Shown: piece after piece, positions 1 to 8,500 of the stretch
How the letters are laid out: each line of letters starts with the position of its first letter
How positions within the stretch are numbered: position 1 is the first letter of the stretch
NCBI GenBank assembly: GCA_045613765.1
Contig: JAZLBO010000003.1
Location: 1-64,000, forward strand
DNA from: RGIG4097 sp045613765
GTDB lineage: Bacteria > Bacillota > Clostridia > Christensenellales > CAG-917
Length of the DNA stretch: 64,000 nucleotides
Direction: 5' to 3'
Program-made: the position numbers and the translations under genes
The notes under the pieces: generated by a model
Seen by the model: only the letters and a program-made list of their open reading frames with translations
Database searches by the model: none
What the model was told of the DNA's origin: nothing

Positions 1-2451
1 TGCTGCTTCAAAGCCTTCTGTTTCTGCCACTGAAAGAAGTTCAACGCAGGGGAGTGCACTCATTGCGTATGAGATGTAGTAGCCGGATGATCTGATTGCA
101 ACTGAACGCCAGTAGTTGCTTGAACCTGAACCGATGCCGTACATTGACAAGATGCTGATGAACAATGAGTCGTAATCGTTCCTTGTGTACGTTGTGGGCA
201 CGCCTGCAGGTGTGACATTGTTGTAAACACAATATTCAAATTCATCAACTGCACTTGCGATCATGATGACGTTGAGCATGTCTTCAAGTTGACCGTAGTA
301 GAGTTTTGCATACATTTCGCGAAGGACTTCTGCGGGAAGAACTTCTTCAAGATATGCAAGGAACATCATTTCGTTGCCTTGTGAGTGGACTTCGTCAATG
401 TCAAGAGCCATGCTTGCATTGGGATTGTAGACGTTGTTGTAGTAGTGACCAAATTCGTGAACGAACGTGAATGATGCACTGTATGATGTAGGTCCAAAGT
501 AAAGGATTGTTGCTTGTTGTGCAGGAATCCAATAACTGTATGCACCTTTATAGCTACCCTTGAAGTAGTTGCCGTTCTTGAACAATTCGTTTGCGTGGTA
601 GTAGAAGTCAATATCCTTTTCGCCTGCATCTGATGTCATAACTTTGAAGTAATCTTTGATGAGGTTTGATGTGAGAGCTGTGTCAAATACTGATTGGCTC
701 TTGAGTGCTGTCATGTATTTTGCTGCTTCTGTACCGCTTGCAGGTGATTTTGCTGCGCTATTACCGTTTTGTGCTGCTCTGTATACGTCAACGAGATATT
801 CCTTGACAAATGAACGCATTACTGCTGCATCGTCAGGTGTATAATCTCTGCCATATTCGCTTGCATAAGCATAGTCAAGATAGTTGTCATATCCTGAGAG
901 TTGAGCAAGTTCGTTCTTGAGTGAAACGAATTCTTCATAGAGGACGGGAATTTCTGCAGATGAAGCACCGACTTCTTGTGAACGAAGTTCGATTTCAGTA
1001 AGTCTATTTGTCTTTGTGGCATATTCGGGATTGCCGTGTGAATTTGACAATGCAAGTGCTTCTTGGATTTCTTCTTCATCCCAGCCATAGTAGAAGTATT
1101 CACGGAATGCTGATTCGTATGCAAGGCTGTAGATTGAGTAGTAACTTGTGATGACTTCTGTGCGATAGTCTGAAACTGCTGTAAATGCATCAACGTTTGC
1201 ACTTGTTTGTTTTACGCAATAGAAGACGTATGCATATTGATATTGTTCTGTCAAATACATGATGTCATTGTAGAAGACGCCAAACAATTCATCAACGACA
1301 AGGAGTTGTTCGTAGAGTTCGCTTGTTTCGTCAAATGCGTGAAGTGCTGCATCATAGCGATCTGCATTGTTGAACATTGCAAGAAGTTCGTCAAGGTTTG
1401 CTTGGATTTCTGCTTTCTTGTCTGCATCAAATGTGTATACAAAGACGTCTGCGTAAATGTTTTCACTTTCTCTACGTGCAGAGAATTGGCAACCTTCGTT
1501 TTCGCATATTGCCATGCCCATGTAATCGCCGTCTTCAAAGTGCAGTTCGTGACCTGTTGCAGGAATAACGTTTTCTGTGTACTTTGTGCCACAAACACAG
1601 GTATACAAATCATAACCATCGGTTGTACATGTGACTTCCACAACTGTCTTTTCATATGAGTGTGTATGGTCGGGATCAATTGTCCATGATGCGTACAATG
1701 TGATTTTGCTTTCGAAGATAGCAGTTGTGTCATAAGGCATTGTCAATTCTTTATCGGTGTACCAACCTGCAAAGATCCAATAATCTCTTGTGGGTTCAAC
1801 TGAAAGATCAAGGGGCATGCCCATAGGTCTAAATTCGCTTGTGGGTTTGGCTGCTCCTTCATAATTCAAATCAAAGATGACTTCTGCTGTATCATAGGTC
1901 CACTTTGCGTACAATGTGATGTCTGCAGTGACTTTTGCTGATGACAACCATTTGCCCGTGCCGTCTGCAGTCTTGTACCAACCACTGAAGTTTTTGTATC
2001 CGACCTTGTCAAGTGTAGGCAAATTGGTGATCTTTGTGTTTGCAGGGACATAAAGGATTTCATCGGGTGTGACGCCGTCTTGATAGTTCAAGACAACAAC
2101 AAAACATCCTTCAGGTCTGTCGGGATAGGGATCAACGTAGGGCATTGTTGCGCCACAGTTGTCACAAAGATTGTTTGAGTCACTATCGACGTGTTCTGTG
2201 CATTCGGGTGTAGGCACTTCAACGGTTGCGCCACAAATGTTGCAGACGCCATTGTTGTCGGTGTCAACGTGCATAGTGTTTCTTGTTGCTCCACAACTGT
2301 TACATGTTGTATCACAATCATTGTCATAAGTGTGAGTACATGTAGGCTCGGGAGTGGGCTCGGGAGTTTCGGGGTCACAAGCAACCATGCATGTTGCAAG
2401 AGCCAACACCAGAAGAAGTGCAATAAGTATAAGTGAAAATTTCTTCTTCAT
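1..2451 (-). CDS. Secreted M3-like metallopeptidase lipoprotein (partial, C-terminus beyond left edge)
   Basis: The frame is open from the ATG at 2451 to the window edge, about 817 codons with no stop, so the C-terminus is missing. The N-terminus MKKKFSLILIALLL is a lipoprotein signal with candidate lipid cysteines at 21 and 25. Residues 38-99 are Cys-rich, with CNSCGATR, HVDTDNNGVCNICG and HVDSDSNNLCDNCG. Residues about 118-245 hold two Listeria-Bacteroides (InlB B-type) repeats ending in ITLYAKW and ITLYASW. A long helical region follows and then the zinc site TFVHEFGHYYNN (HExxH, around 455) with a downstream EVHSQGNE, as in M3/oligoendopeptidase enzymes. I infer a cell-surface peptidase. 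The substrate is unknown. A Shine-Dalgarno GGAG precedes the ATG. Confidence 0.8.
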   Translation of the reverse strand, partial: MKKKFSLILIALLLVLALATCMVACDPETPEPTPEPTCTHTYDNDCDTTCNSCGATRNTMHVDTDNNGVCNICGATVEVPTPECTEHVDSDSNNLCDNCGATMPYVDPYPDRPEGCFVVVLNYQDGVTPDEILYVPANTKITNLPTLDKVGYKNFSGWYKTADGTGKWLSSAKVTADITLYAKWTYDTAEVIFDLNYEGAAKPTSEFRPMGMPLDLSVEPTRDYWIFAGWYTDKELTMPYDTTAIFESKITLYASWTIDPDHTHSYEKTVVEVTCTTDGYDLYTCVCGTKYTENVIPATGHELHFEDGDYMGMAICENEGCQFSARRESENIYADVFVYTFDADKKAEIQANLDELLAMFNNADRYDAALHAFDETSELYEQLLVVDELFGVFYNDIMYLTEQYQYAYVFYCVKQTSANVDAFTAVSDYRTEVITSYYSIYSLAYESAFREYFYYGWDEEEIQEALALSNSHGNPEYATKTNRLTEIELRSQEVGASSAEIPVLYEEFVSLKNELAQLSGYDNYLDYAYASEYGRDYTPDDAAVMRSFVKEYLVDVYRAAQNGNSAAKSPASGTEAAKYMTALKSQSVFDTALTSNLIKDYFKVMTSDAGEKDIDFYYHANELFKNGNYFKGSYKGAYSYWIPAQQATILYFGPTSYSASFTFVHEFGHYYNNVYNPNASMALDIDEVHSQGNEMMFLAYLEEVLPAEVLREMYAKLYYGQLEDMLNVIMIASAVDEFEYCVYNNVTPAGVPTTYTRNDYDSLFISILSMYGIGSGSSNYWRSVAIRSSGYYISYAMSALPCVELLSVAETEGFEAA

Positions 2452-2491
2452 AATCTTATCTCCATTTATAGTATTTTTTTAAGATATAACT

Positions 2492-2520
2492 ATTCTATAA
2501 CCATAAACCTGATCCGTCAA
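2492..2520 (-). promoter_or_regulatory. Promoter of the M3-like lipoprotein gene
   Basis: Read on the minus strand, a -35 box TTGACG (2515-2520) and a -10 box TAGAAT (2492-2497) are separated by 17 bases. This places the start of transcription about 35 bases before the ATG at 2451. Confidence 0.6.
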
Positions 2521-2673
2521 CTATTTTTACCCCCGTTGCTTTAATGTAATAAAGAAAAGTGTTTTCAATTGCCCAAAAATACGACTAAATCAACCAAAAT
2601 TGAAAAACATATCAAAATGCAGACAAAAAGTGAAAAAAGTTGAGAAAAAATGATTGAAAGGCTTGAAAAATGC

Positions 2674-2702
2674 TTGACATTGGTGTGGGAAAGTTATAAG
2701 AT
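2674..2702 (+). promoter_or_regulatory. Promoter of the structured RNA/infC operon
   Basis: A perfect -35 box TTGACA (2674-2679) and a -10 box TAAGAT (2697-2702) are 17 bases apart. Transcription should start near 2709 and run into the hairpin-rich RNA ahead of infC. Confidence 0.65.
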
Positions 2703-2708
2703 ATACGA

Positions 2709-2840
2709 GCAAAGAAAAGGACAACCTTTCACCGTCAGCAGAGCGACACGGTCAACATAAGTCAAAATCTCGTGAAAACGAGTGAAATTGTAAAGTGTTG
2801 AAGGATGTTCTTGATTTGCCCCTTCAACATTTTTTATTTT
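2709..2840 (+). ncRNA. Structured leader or small RNA upstream of infC, ending in a terminator
   Basis: From the predicted start the transcript has four hairpins in a row. They are AAAGG-ACAA-CCTTT (near 2716-2730), ACCGT...ACGGT (2731-2752), CTCGT-GAAA-ACGAG (2769-2782, a GNRA-type tetraloop), and the terminator stem GTTGAAGG/CCTTCAAC (2797-2828) with a T-run. In Firmicutes the infC-rpmI-rplT operon is known to be controlled by L20-dependent attenuation in its leader, so an attenuator is a fair guess. A free-standing small RNA is the alternative. I do not recognise it as a named riboswitch class. Confidence 0.5.
2797..2840 (+). terminator. Intrinsic terminator or attenuator before infC
   Basis: An 8-bp perfect stem GTTGAAGG/CCTTCAAC with a 16-base loop is followed by ATTTTTTATTTT. 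It lies 270 bases upstream of infC, so it must be read through or bypassed by another promoter for the operon to be expressed from 2674. Confidence 0.7.
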
Positions 2841-3110
2841 GTGCTATTGAGCGATTGACTTTGTCAAGCACCCTCACGCCAAACCTTATGTACGCCAAGT
2901 ACACTGCGGTCTGTTGTGACGGCCCTTTCCTTGTCACTCATCTCAATATCCCAAAATAAAATCACTGGGTATTGCAACTCATCCAAATAATTCCAAAATA
3001 AATTCACTGGGATGTTGGCAATAAACCAAATATTCCAAAAGATACCAAAAATATAAGTGTTGAAGAAAACCTTTTGTCATTAACATTAAGCCTATGGCTT
3101 ATGGGGGTAT
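2841..3110 (+). other. Non-coding stretch before infC with a short direct repeat
   Basis: No gene is seen here. Hairpins GTGCT...AGCAC (2841-2872) and GTGAC...GTCAC (about 2918-2938) are visible. The 19-base units CCAAAATAAA-[A/T]-TCACTGGG at 2951-2969 and 2993-3011 are near-identical direct copies 42 bases apart. A small hairpin AAGCC-TAT-GGCTT lies just before the infC ribosome site GGGGG. The function is unknown. Confidence 0.45.
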
Positions 3111-3623
3111 ATGAAAGAATTAACCATCAATGAAAGAATTCGTGACAGAGAAGTTCGTCTTATCGGTGCAGAAGGCACACAATATGGCGTCATCTCAATA
3201 AGCGAAGCAAGACAAATCGCAGAAGATCAAGGGCTTGACCTTTGCAAAGTATCACCCGATGGTGCAACACCTGCAACTTGCAAACTTATGGACTACGGCA
3301 AATACCGTTACGAACAACAAAAACGCGAAAAGGAAGCCAAGAAGAACCAGAAAGTTATCGAAATCAAAGAAATTAGACTTTCTGCAACAATCGACACAGG
3401 CGACACAACACGTCTTGCCAACCAAACAGCAAAGTTCCTTCAAGAAGGCAACAAGGTCAAGGCATCAATTCGTCTTAAAGGTCGTCAACAGGCTCACCCT
3501 GAACTTGCAGTGGACATCATCAATGACTACATTGCATTGGTCGGCGATTGCACAGTCGAAAAGAAACCCACACAGGAAGGCAGAAACATCTTTACAATTC
3601 TCGCCCCTGCAAAAACTAAGTAA
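3111..3623 (+). CDS. infC: Translation initiation factor IF-3
   Basis: IF-3 binds the 30S subunit, keeps it apart from the 50S and checks start-codon pairing. The 170-residue product is the usual length and shows both domains: an N-domain beginning MKELTINERIRDREVRLIG and a Lys-rich linker (about 70-85), then the C-domain with EIKEIRLSATID and FLQEGNKVKASIRLKGRQQ. Many IF-3 genes use a rare start codon for autoregulation, but this one uses ATG with GGGGG just upstream. It is first in an operon with rpmI (23-base gap) and rplT, the universal bacterial order. Confidence 0.97.
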   Translation: MKELTINERIRDREVRLIGAEGTQYGVISISEARQIAEDQGLDLCKVSPDGATPATCKLMDYGKYRYEQQKREKEAKKNQKVIEIKEIRLSATIDTGDTTRLANQTAKFLQEGNKVKASIRLKGRQQAHPELAVDIINDYIALVGDCTVEKKPTQEGRNIFTILAPAKTK

Positions 3624-3646
3624 ATAATTCAAAGGAGTATAAAACT

Positions 3647-3844
3647 ATGCCCAAGCAAAAAACCCATAGCGGAGCAAAGAAGCGTTTTAGAAAGAGCGCA
3701 AACGGTCATTACAAAGCAGACCACAGTGGTCATGACCACATCCTTACCAAAAAGACAACAAAGAGAAAGAGAAGTTTGAGAAAGGCCCAATACATGGACC
3801 ACACCAAAGAAGCAGAACTCAAGAGACTCTTGCCCTACGCATAA
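3647..3844 (+). CDS. rpmI: 50S ribosomal protein L35
   Basis: The product has 65 residues, very basic, starting MPKQKTHSGAKKRFR, which is the conserved L35 start. It also has the HILTKKTTKRKRSLR core. L35 is a small structural protein of the large ribosomal subunit. The start is set by AAAGGAG upstream of the ATG. The gene sits between infC and rplT with short gaps, so it belongs to the same transcript. Confidence 0.97.
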   Translation: MPKQKTHSGAKKRFRKSANGHYKADHSGHDHILTKKTTKRKRSLRKAQYMDHTKEAELKRLLPYA

Positions 3845-3856
3845 GGAGATTGAACT

Positions 3857-4213
3857 ATGAGAATTAAAAGAGCAGTAACCGCTATCAAAAAGCGCAGAAA
3901 GATAATGAAACAAGCAAAGGGCTTTTACGGTGGAATGCATCGTCTTTACCGTATCGCCAAGCAACAAGTCATCCGTAGTGGATACTATGCATACGTTGGA
4001 AGAAAGAACAAGAAACGTGATTTCAGAAAACTTTGGATCGCACGTATCAACGCAGGTGCACGTCTTAACGGCATGAGCTATTCAACCCTTATGCACGGTC
4101 TTAAGGTTGCAAATATCGACCTCAACCGTAAGGTTCTCAGCGAAATCGCAATCGCAGATCCCGCAGCATTCACAACACTTTGTGAACAAGCAAAAGCAGC
4201 TCTTGCAAAATAA
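3857..4213 (+). CDS. rplT: 50S ribosomal protein L20
   Basis: L20 is an early-binding 23S rRNA protein needed to start 50S assembly and is the known repressor of its own operon in Firmicutes and Enterobacteria. The 118-residue product has the family signature MRIKRAVTAIKKRRKIMKQA and GARLNGMSYSTLMHGL. AAGGAG lies ahead of the start. It is last in the infC operon and is followed at once by a strong terminator. Confidence 0.97.
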   Translation: MRIKRAVTAIKKRRKIMKQAKGFYGGMHRLYRIAKQQVIRSGYYAYVGRKNKKRDFRKLWIARINAGARLNGMSYSTLMHGLKVANIDLNRKVLSEIAIADPAAFTTLCEQAKAALAK

Positions 4214-4224
4214 TTGAATTAAAG

Positions 4225-4249
4225 GGCACAATTTATTGTGCCTTTTTTT
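4225..4249 (+). terminator. Terminator of the infC-rpmI-rplT operon
   Basis: A perfect stem GGCACAA-TTTA-TTGTGCC is followed by seven T. It ends one base before the ATG at 4250 of the next gene, so the methyltransferase start must lie at or after this point unless read-through occurs. Confidence 0.9.
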
Positions 4250-5002
4250 ATGAAAATGGAAATCATCACTTCCACGCAAAACCAATACGTGAAGCAAGTG
4301 CGCTCATTAAAGGATAAAAAGTTCCGTGAAAAGTCGGGGCTTTTTGTCGTTGAAGGTGGCAATATATTCAAGGATATGCCAGAGAGTGTGTCCGTTGAAT
4401 ATATTCTTGCCACAGAGGAGAGATTGGACGAAGTCCAAAGATTTATTTCTTCTACGCGTGCGTGCGTGTATGTCGTCAGCGAAAGTGTGATGAAAACATT
4501 GTCCGACACAGTGACACCTTACGGACTTATTGCAGTCCTGAAAAAGCCCCAAGTTGAATTCTCAATGCCCAAAGGCAATGCGCTTCTTCTTGACGGAGTT
4601 TCAGACCCCGGCAATATGGGTACGATTATACGTACTGCTTGCGCAAGAGGTTTTGAAGACATTTATCTTCTTGACTGTGTGGATGTCTATTCCCCAAAAG
4701 TTGTCCGTTCAACACTGGGTGGACTCTTTAAGGTGCGACTTGTTGAAGTTGATGAAAGTGAGGCAATATCCCTTCTTCAAAATCTCAACAGTGCAGTCCT
4801 TGACTTTGGTGGGGAAGACTTGACAGAGGCAGAAATCAATTCTCCCATCTTGATAGTCACGGGCAGTGAAGCCCACGGTGTGAGAGATTGCGTTCTTGAA
4901 AACTCAAAGCGCATCTTGACACTTCCAATGACAAACGGAATTGAATCACTCAATGCAGCAGTTGCAACGGCTGTTGCAATGTATCAAACAAAAGGAGTAT
5001 AA
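4250..5002 (+). CDS. SpoU/TrmH-family RNA 2'-O-methyltransferase
   Basis: The enzyme is predicted to methylate ribose 2'-OH groups in rRNA with S-adenosylmethionine. The N-terminal substrate-binding domain (about 1-95) has KEKFREK-type text: LKDKKFREKSGLFVVEGGNI. The C-terminal knotted domain shows the SPOUT motifs GVSDPGNMGTIIRTA (motif 1), VTGSEAHGV (motif 2) and LPMTNGIESLNAAVATAVA (motif 3). The frame also opens at 4238, but that lies inside the terminator, so I prefer the ATG at 4250 (or 4256). It is followed by yebC after 2 bases, so the two are likely co-transcribed. The exact target nucleotide cannot be told from sequence. Confidence 0.88.
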   Translation: MKMEIITSTQNQYVKQVRSLKDKKFREKSGLFVVEGGNIFKDMPESVSVEYILATEERLDEVQRFISSTRACVYVVSESVMKTLSDTVTPYGLIAVLKKPQVEFSMPKGNALLLDGVSDPGNMGTIIRTACARGFEDIYLLDCVDVYSPKVVRSTLGGLFKVRLVEVDESEAISLLQNLNSAVLDFGGEDLTEAEINSPILIVTGSEAHGVRDCVLENSKRILTLPMTNGIESLNAAVATAVAMYQTKGV

Positions 5003-5004
5003 GT

Positions 5005-5739
5005 ATGAGCGGTCATAGCAAATGGCATAATATTCAACAAAAGAAAGGCAAGAGCGATGCAGCCCGTGCCAATATCTTTACAAAAATAGGTCGTGAAATC
5101 GCAGTTGCAGTCAAGCAAGGCGGTCCTGATCCCAACAGCAACTCAAAACTTCGTGATGCAATCGCAAAGGCAAAAGATAACAATATGCCCAACGACAACA
5201 TCAGCAGAAGCATCAAGAAAGCCAGTGGCGAACTTAATGCAATCAACTACGAAGAAAACACATACGAAGGCTACGGCATTGGTGGTGTTGCATTTATCGT
5301 TGAAACACTTACAGACAACAAAAACCGTACAGCAGGCGACGTAAGACACCTCTTTGACAAGTTTGGTGGAGCAATGGGCGTCAGTGGTAGCGTTTCATTT
5401 ATGTTCAAACGTAAAGGTGTTATCGCAGTTGCAAAGAGCGATATAGAAGAAGATGACCTTATGATGTATGCACTTGATGCAGGCGCAGAAGATATTCTCA
5501 CAGAAGATGAAGAAGTCTTTGAAGTCATCACAGCATCATCAGACCTTCAAACAGTCCGTACAGCACTTGAAGAAAACGGTGTCAAGATTTTGTCAGCAGC
5601 AGTGGATATGATTCCTGATATGGAAGCAAACCCCACAGAAGAACAACAAGTGACACTCCTCAAGATGATCGACAAACTTGAAGAACACGACGACGTCCAA
5701 AACGTCTATCACAACGCAGTTATTACAATCGAAGAATAA
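5005..5739 (+). CDS. yebC: YebC/PmpR family protein
   Basis: The product has 244 residues and starts MSGHSKWHNIQQKKGKSDAA, the invariant YebC N-terminus. The family includes DNA-binding regulators (PmpR) and the mitochondrial translational activator TACO1. Recent work links YebC paralogues to resolving ribosome stalls at proline runs. The whole three-domain length is present, including GGVAFIVETLTDNKNRTA. AAGGAG precedes the ATG, and the gene starts 2 bases after the methyltransferase stop. Confidence 0.95.
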   Translation: MSGHSKWHNIQQKKGKSDAARANIFTKIGREIAVAVKQGGPDPNSNSKLRDAIAKAKDNNMPNDNISRSIKKASGELNAINYEENTYEGYGIGGVAFIVETLTDNKNRTAGDVRHLFDKFGGAMGVSGSVSFMFKRKGVIAVAKSDIEEDDLMMYALDAGAEDILTEDEEVFEVITASSDLQTVRTALEENGVKILSAAVDMIPDMEANPTEEQQVTLLKMIDKLEEHDDVQNVYHNAVITIEE

Positions 5740-5743
5740 GGAT

Positions 5744-6943
5744 ATGGAAAGAATTTATCTGGATCACGCAGCCACAACGCCTTTGTCAAAAGAGGCTTTT
5801 GATGCGATGTATCCCTACTTTTCAAATCAGTTTGGCAATGCCAACAGTCAACACGGATTCGGCAGGGACGGCGCAAGCGCAGTCCTTTCTGCCCGTGAAA
5901 GCATTGCCAAGTCATTGGGCGCAAAACCCAATGAAATATACTTTACTTCAGGTGGCACAGAGGCAGACAACTGGGCAATCAAAGGTGTTGCATTTGCACT
6001 TAAAGACAAGGGCAATCACATCATCACAACCAAGATTGAACACTCTGCAATCTACACCACCTGCAAGCAACTTGAAAAATACGGCTACGAAGTCACCTAT
6101 CTTGACGTTGACGAAGAAGGTTTTGTGTCTGTTGACAGCCTTGAAAACGCAATCAAGGACAACACAATTTTGGTGAGCATTATGTTTGCCAACAACGAAA
6201 TCGGCACAATTGAACCCATCAAGGAACTCTGCCAAGTTGCACACGATCATAAAGTGCTTTTCCACACAGATGCAGTGCAAGCAACAGGTGCAGTCAAGTA
6301 TGACGTCAAAGATTTGGGAGTTGACCTTTTGTCCTTCTCGGGACACAAGTTCTATGGCCCAAAGGGTGTCGGTGGCTTGTATATAAGAAGTGGTTTGAAG
6401 ATTGAAAAACTCATTATCGGTGGCGAGCAAGAACGTACAAACCGTGGTGGCACAACCAATGTTCCTGCAATCGTAGGCATGGCAAAGGCACTTGAAATTG
6501 CACTTCAAGACCTTGAAAAGAACAACCAATACGTGTCTTCACTTCGCAACCGTTTTGTTGAAAAGGTCATGGAAAAAGTAGATGAAATCTACTTTAATGG
6601 CCCAAAAGCAAAGGACTACGACAAGCGTCTGCCCAACAATGCAAGTTTCTCTTTCCGTTATATTGAAGGAGAAAGCATATTGTACTCACTTGACCTTGCA
6701 GGTATATGTGCATCATCAGGTTCAGCCTGTTCATCAGGTAGCCTTGAGCCAAGCAGAACACTGCTTTCAATCGGTGTCCCCGTTGGCACAGCACACGGCA
6801 CAATTAGATTTACCTTTGGCAAGTGCAACACCGTAGAACAAGTAGATTATGCAGTGGAACAACTTGTGGCAATCGTTGAAAGACTTAGAGCAATGTCCCC
6901 TTTGTATCGTCCTACAACCACAACAATGAAAACAGTAAAATAG
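5744..6943 (+). CDS. nifS: Cysteine desulfurase (NifS/IscS type)
   Basis: This PLP enzyme removes sulfur from cysteine for iron-sulfur cluster and thio-cofactor assembly. The 399-residue protein begins MERIYLDHAATTPLS. It has the PLP lysine in SFSGHKFYGPKG and the mobile catalytic cysteine loop CASSGSACSSGSLEPS near residue 325-340. The ATG at 5744 follows ATAAGG and lies 4 bases after the yebC stop. A longer in-frame start at 5678 would overlap yebC and is unlikely. The next gene encodes its NifU-type scaffold partner. Confidence 0.95.
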   Translation: MERIYLDHAATTPLSKEAFDAMYPYFSNQFGNANSQHGFGRDGASAVLSARESIAKSLGAKPNEIYFTSGGTEADNWAIKGVAFALKDKGNHIITTKIEHSAIYTTCKQLEKYGYEVTYLDVDEEGFVSVDSLENAIKDNTILVSIMFANNEIGTIEPIKELCQVAHDHKVLFHTDAVQATGAVKYDVKDLGVDLLSFSGHKFYGPKGVGGLYIRSGLKIEKLIIGGEQERTNRGGTTNVPAIVGMAKALEIALQDLEKNNQYVSSLRNRFVEKVMEKVDEIYFNGPKAKDYDKRLPNNASFSFRYIEGESILYSLDLAGICASSGSACSSGSLEPSRTLLSIGVPVGTAHGTIRFTFGKCNTVEQVDYAVEQLVAIVERLRAMSPLYRPTTTTMKTVK

Positions 6944-6958
6944 TATTTGGAGAAATAT

Positions 6959-7330
6959 ATGTACAACGAAAAAGTAATTCAAGCATTTCAAAATCCTCAA
7001 AACGTGGGCGAAGTTGAAAACTACAATGCAATCGGCACAGTAGGCAACGAAAATTGTGGTGATATTATGCAAATCACAATGCTCATTGAAGACGGAATCA
7101 TCAAGGACGCAAAGTTTAAGACTTTCGGTTGTGCAGCAGCAGTGGCATCAAGTTCAACAGCAACAGCAATGATCATTGGCAAGACCATTGACGAAGCATT
7201 GCAAATCAAGAACTCAGACGTCATTGAATCTCTTGAAGGACTTCCTCCTCAAAAGATACACTGTTCCGTCCTTGCAGAAGAAGCAATCAAACTCGCCATT
7301 GAAGACTACTACGCAAGACAAGGCAAGTAA
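6959..7330 (+). CDS. nifU: NifU/IscU-type iron-sulfur scaffold protein
   Basis: The scaffold receives sulfur from the desulfurase encoded just upstream and builds Fe-S clusters. The 123-residue protein is the single-domain IscU fold with the three ligand cysteines in ENCGD, FGCAAAVASS and KIHCSVLAEEA, and the conserved Asp after the first Cys. An upstream TTG at 6947 is in frame, but GGAGA at 6949-6953 points to the ATG at 6959. A bidirectional terminator follows. Confidence 0.93.
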   Translation: MYNEKVIQAFQNPQNVGEVENYNAIGTVGNENCGDIMQITMLIEDGIIKDAKFKTFGCAAAVASSSTATAMIIGKTIDEALQIKNSDVIESLEGLPPQKIHCSVLAEEAIKLAIEDYYARQGK

Positions 7331-7399
7331 GGTCAAATGCAGTCTAATATATGCAAATAGAAAGGCTGTAAAAAGACAAACACAATAGGTTAAAACAAA

Positions 7400-7435
7400 A
7401 AAGCGTTTGCAGTGAGCAAACGCTTTTATTTTGCA
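7400..7435 (+). terminator. Bidirectional terminator between nifU and the SGNH gene
   Basis: A 10-bp perfect stem AAGCGTTTGC-AGTGA-GCAAACGCTT has TTATTTT on the plus side and, read from the other strand, a T-rich TTTTTTGTTTT. It serves both converging genes. Confidence 0.85.
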
Positions 7436-7489
7436 AAATGCAAGTTTTATCAAATCAAAAGCACAATTTCAAGTGCTTATTTTGTGATT

Positions 7490-8245
7490 TTAGTTGTTTT
7501 TGAGATATTCATAAACCGTGTTTGCAATAAGGGTTGCGCCATCATTGTTGGGGTGCACCAAGTCGTCAGTGAAAAGTGCTTGGTTGCCCTTTGTTGCAAG
7601 GTTGATGTCAATGAGTTCATATCCATATTCCCTTGCGATTTCACGGACGATTTCTGCAATGACGTCACATCTTTCAGGGGAAATGTCAAAACTTGTAAGA
7701 CCATCAACGCCATCTTCAATCATATATGAGGTGGCAGGTGTCATGAGTATAACACGGATGTTTGGATTTTGTTCCTTGTACTTGTTGATGAGTTCAACGT
7801 ACTTTGCTTTGAAGGTGGCATTGTCAACCCAGTTGTAAGGCTTTGAATCATTTGTGCCCATCATCAAAATCAAAATGTCAGCATCAAATTCAAGGCTCTT
7901 TTTGTACTCACTATATTCGTAGTAAGGTTGATCTCCATCTGCTTGAACGGTTGCACCAGAGTGGCCGTAGTTGTTGACGCAATAGCCATTTCCAAGAAGT
8001 GTGTCAAGTTGCTTGGGATAATTGCAGTTGCCCCAATCGTTGACGCCAAAACCATAGGTTATGCTATCTCCAACACAAGCAATTTTCATATCGCCCTCCT
8101 CTGCTTTGTCATAAAAGTGAAAACCGGACCAACCGGTGTAGTAGGTTGCTGACAAAATTGCAGTTGCGCCAATGATTGCAACAACAACGCCAACAATGAC
8201 TGCAATTTTTAAGTTTTTGATGTCTTTTTCTGTGAGTTTTTTCAT
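7490..8245 (-). CDS. Membrane-anchored SGNH/GDSL hydrolase
   Basis: The 251-residue protein has an N-terminal transmembrane anchor (about 10-33) and then an esterase/acetylhydrolase fold that I infer to be outside the cell. Block I is CVGDSITYG with the catalytic Ser, block III is MMGTNDS, and block V is DDLVHPN with the Asp-His pair. The family includes carbohydrate deacetylases and lipases, and nothing here fixes the substrate. The ATG at 8245 has GGGG nearby. The upstream TTG/ATG extension to 8281 would fall close to the promoter and is not favoured. It is transcribed alone from 8289-8318. Confidence 0.85.
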   Translation of the reverse strand: MKKLTEKDIKNLKIAVIVGVVVAIIGATAILSATYYTGWSGFHFYDKAEEGDMKIACVGDSITYGFGVNDWGNCNYPKQLDTLLGNGYCVNNYGHSGATVQADGDQPYYEYSEYKKSLEFDADILILMMGTNDSKPYNWVDNATFKAKYVELINKYKEQNPNIRVILMTPATSYMIEDGVDGLTSFDISPERCDVIAEIVREIAREYGYELIDINLATKGNQALFTDDLVHPNNDGATLIANTVYEYLKNN

Positions 8246-8288
8246 ATTAACCCCAATTGAAATTAGTATTAAATTTTGCAATGCAAAT

Positions 8289-8318
8289 ATTATATCACAC
8301 CATATATTCGCAGGTCAA
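8289..8318 (-). promoter_or_regulatory. Promoter of the SGNH hydrolase gene
   Basis: Read on the minus strand, TTGACC (8313-8318) and TATAAT (8289-8294) are 18 bases apart, about 45 bases from the ATG at 8245. Confidence 0.6.
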
Positions 8319-8500
8319 CAATCAATATTTTCTGTGACAAAAATAGGAGATTTTTCAAAAAAAATCATTACGGCAGAAAATTAAAAAATATTTTTGGAAA
8401 AGTGTGGATAGAACACGGAAAAATTGGCAAAATATGTCAAAAATACCTTGATTAGAATGTCGGTTTTTTGTATAAAACAAAAATGCTAAAAAATTGGGTC

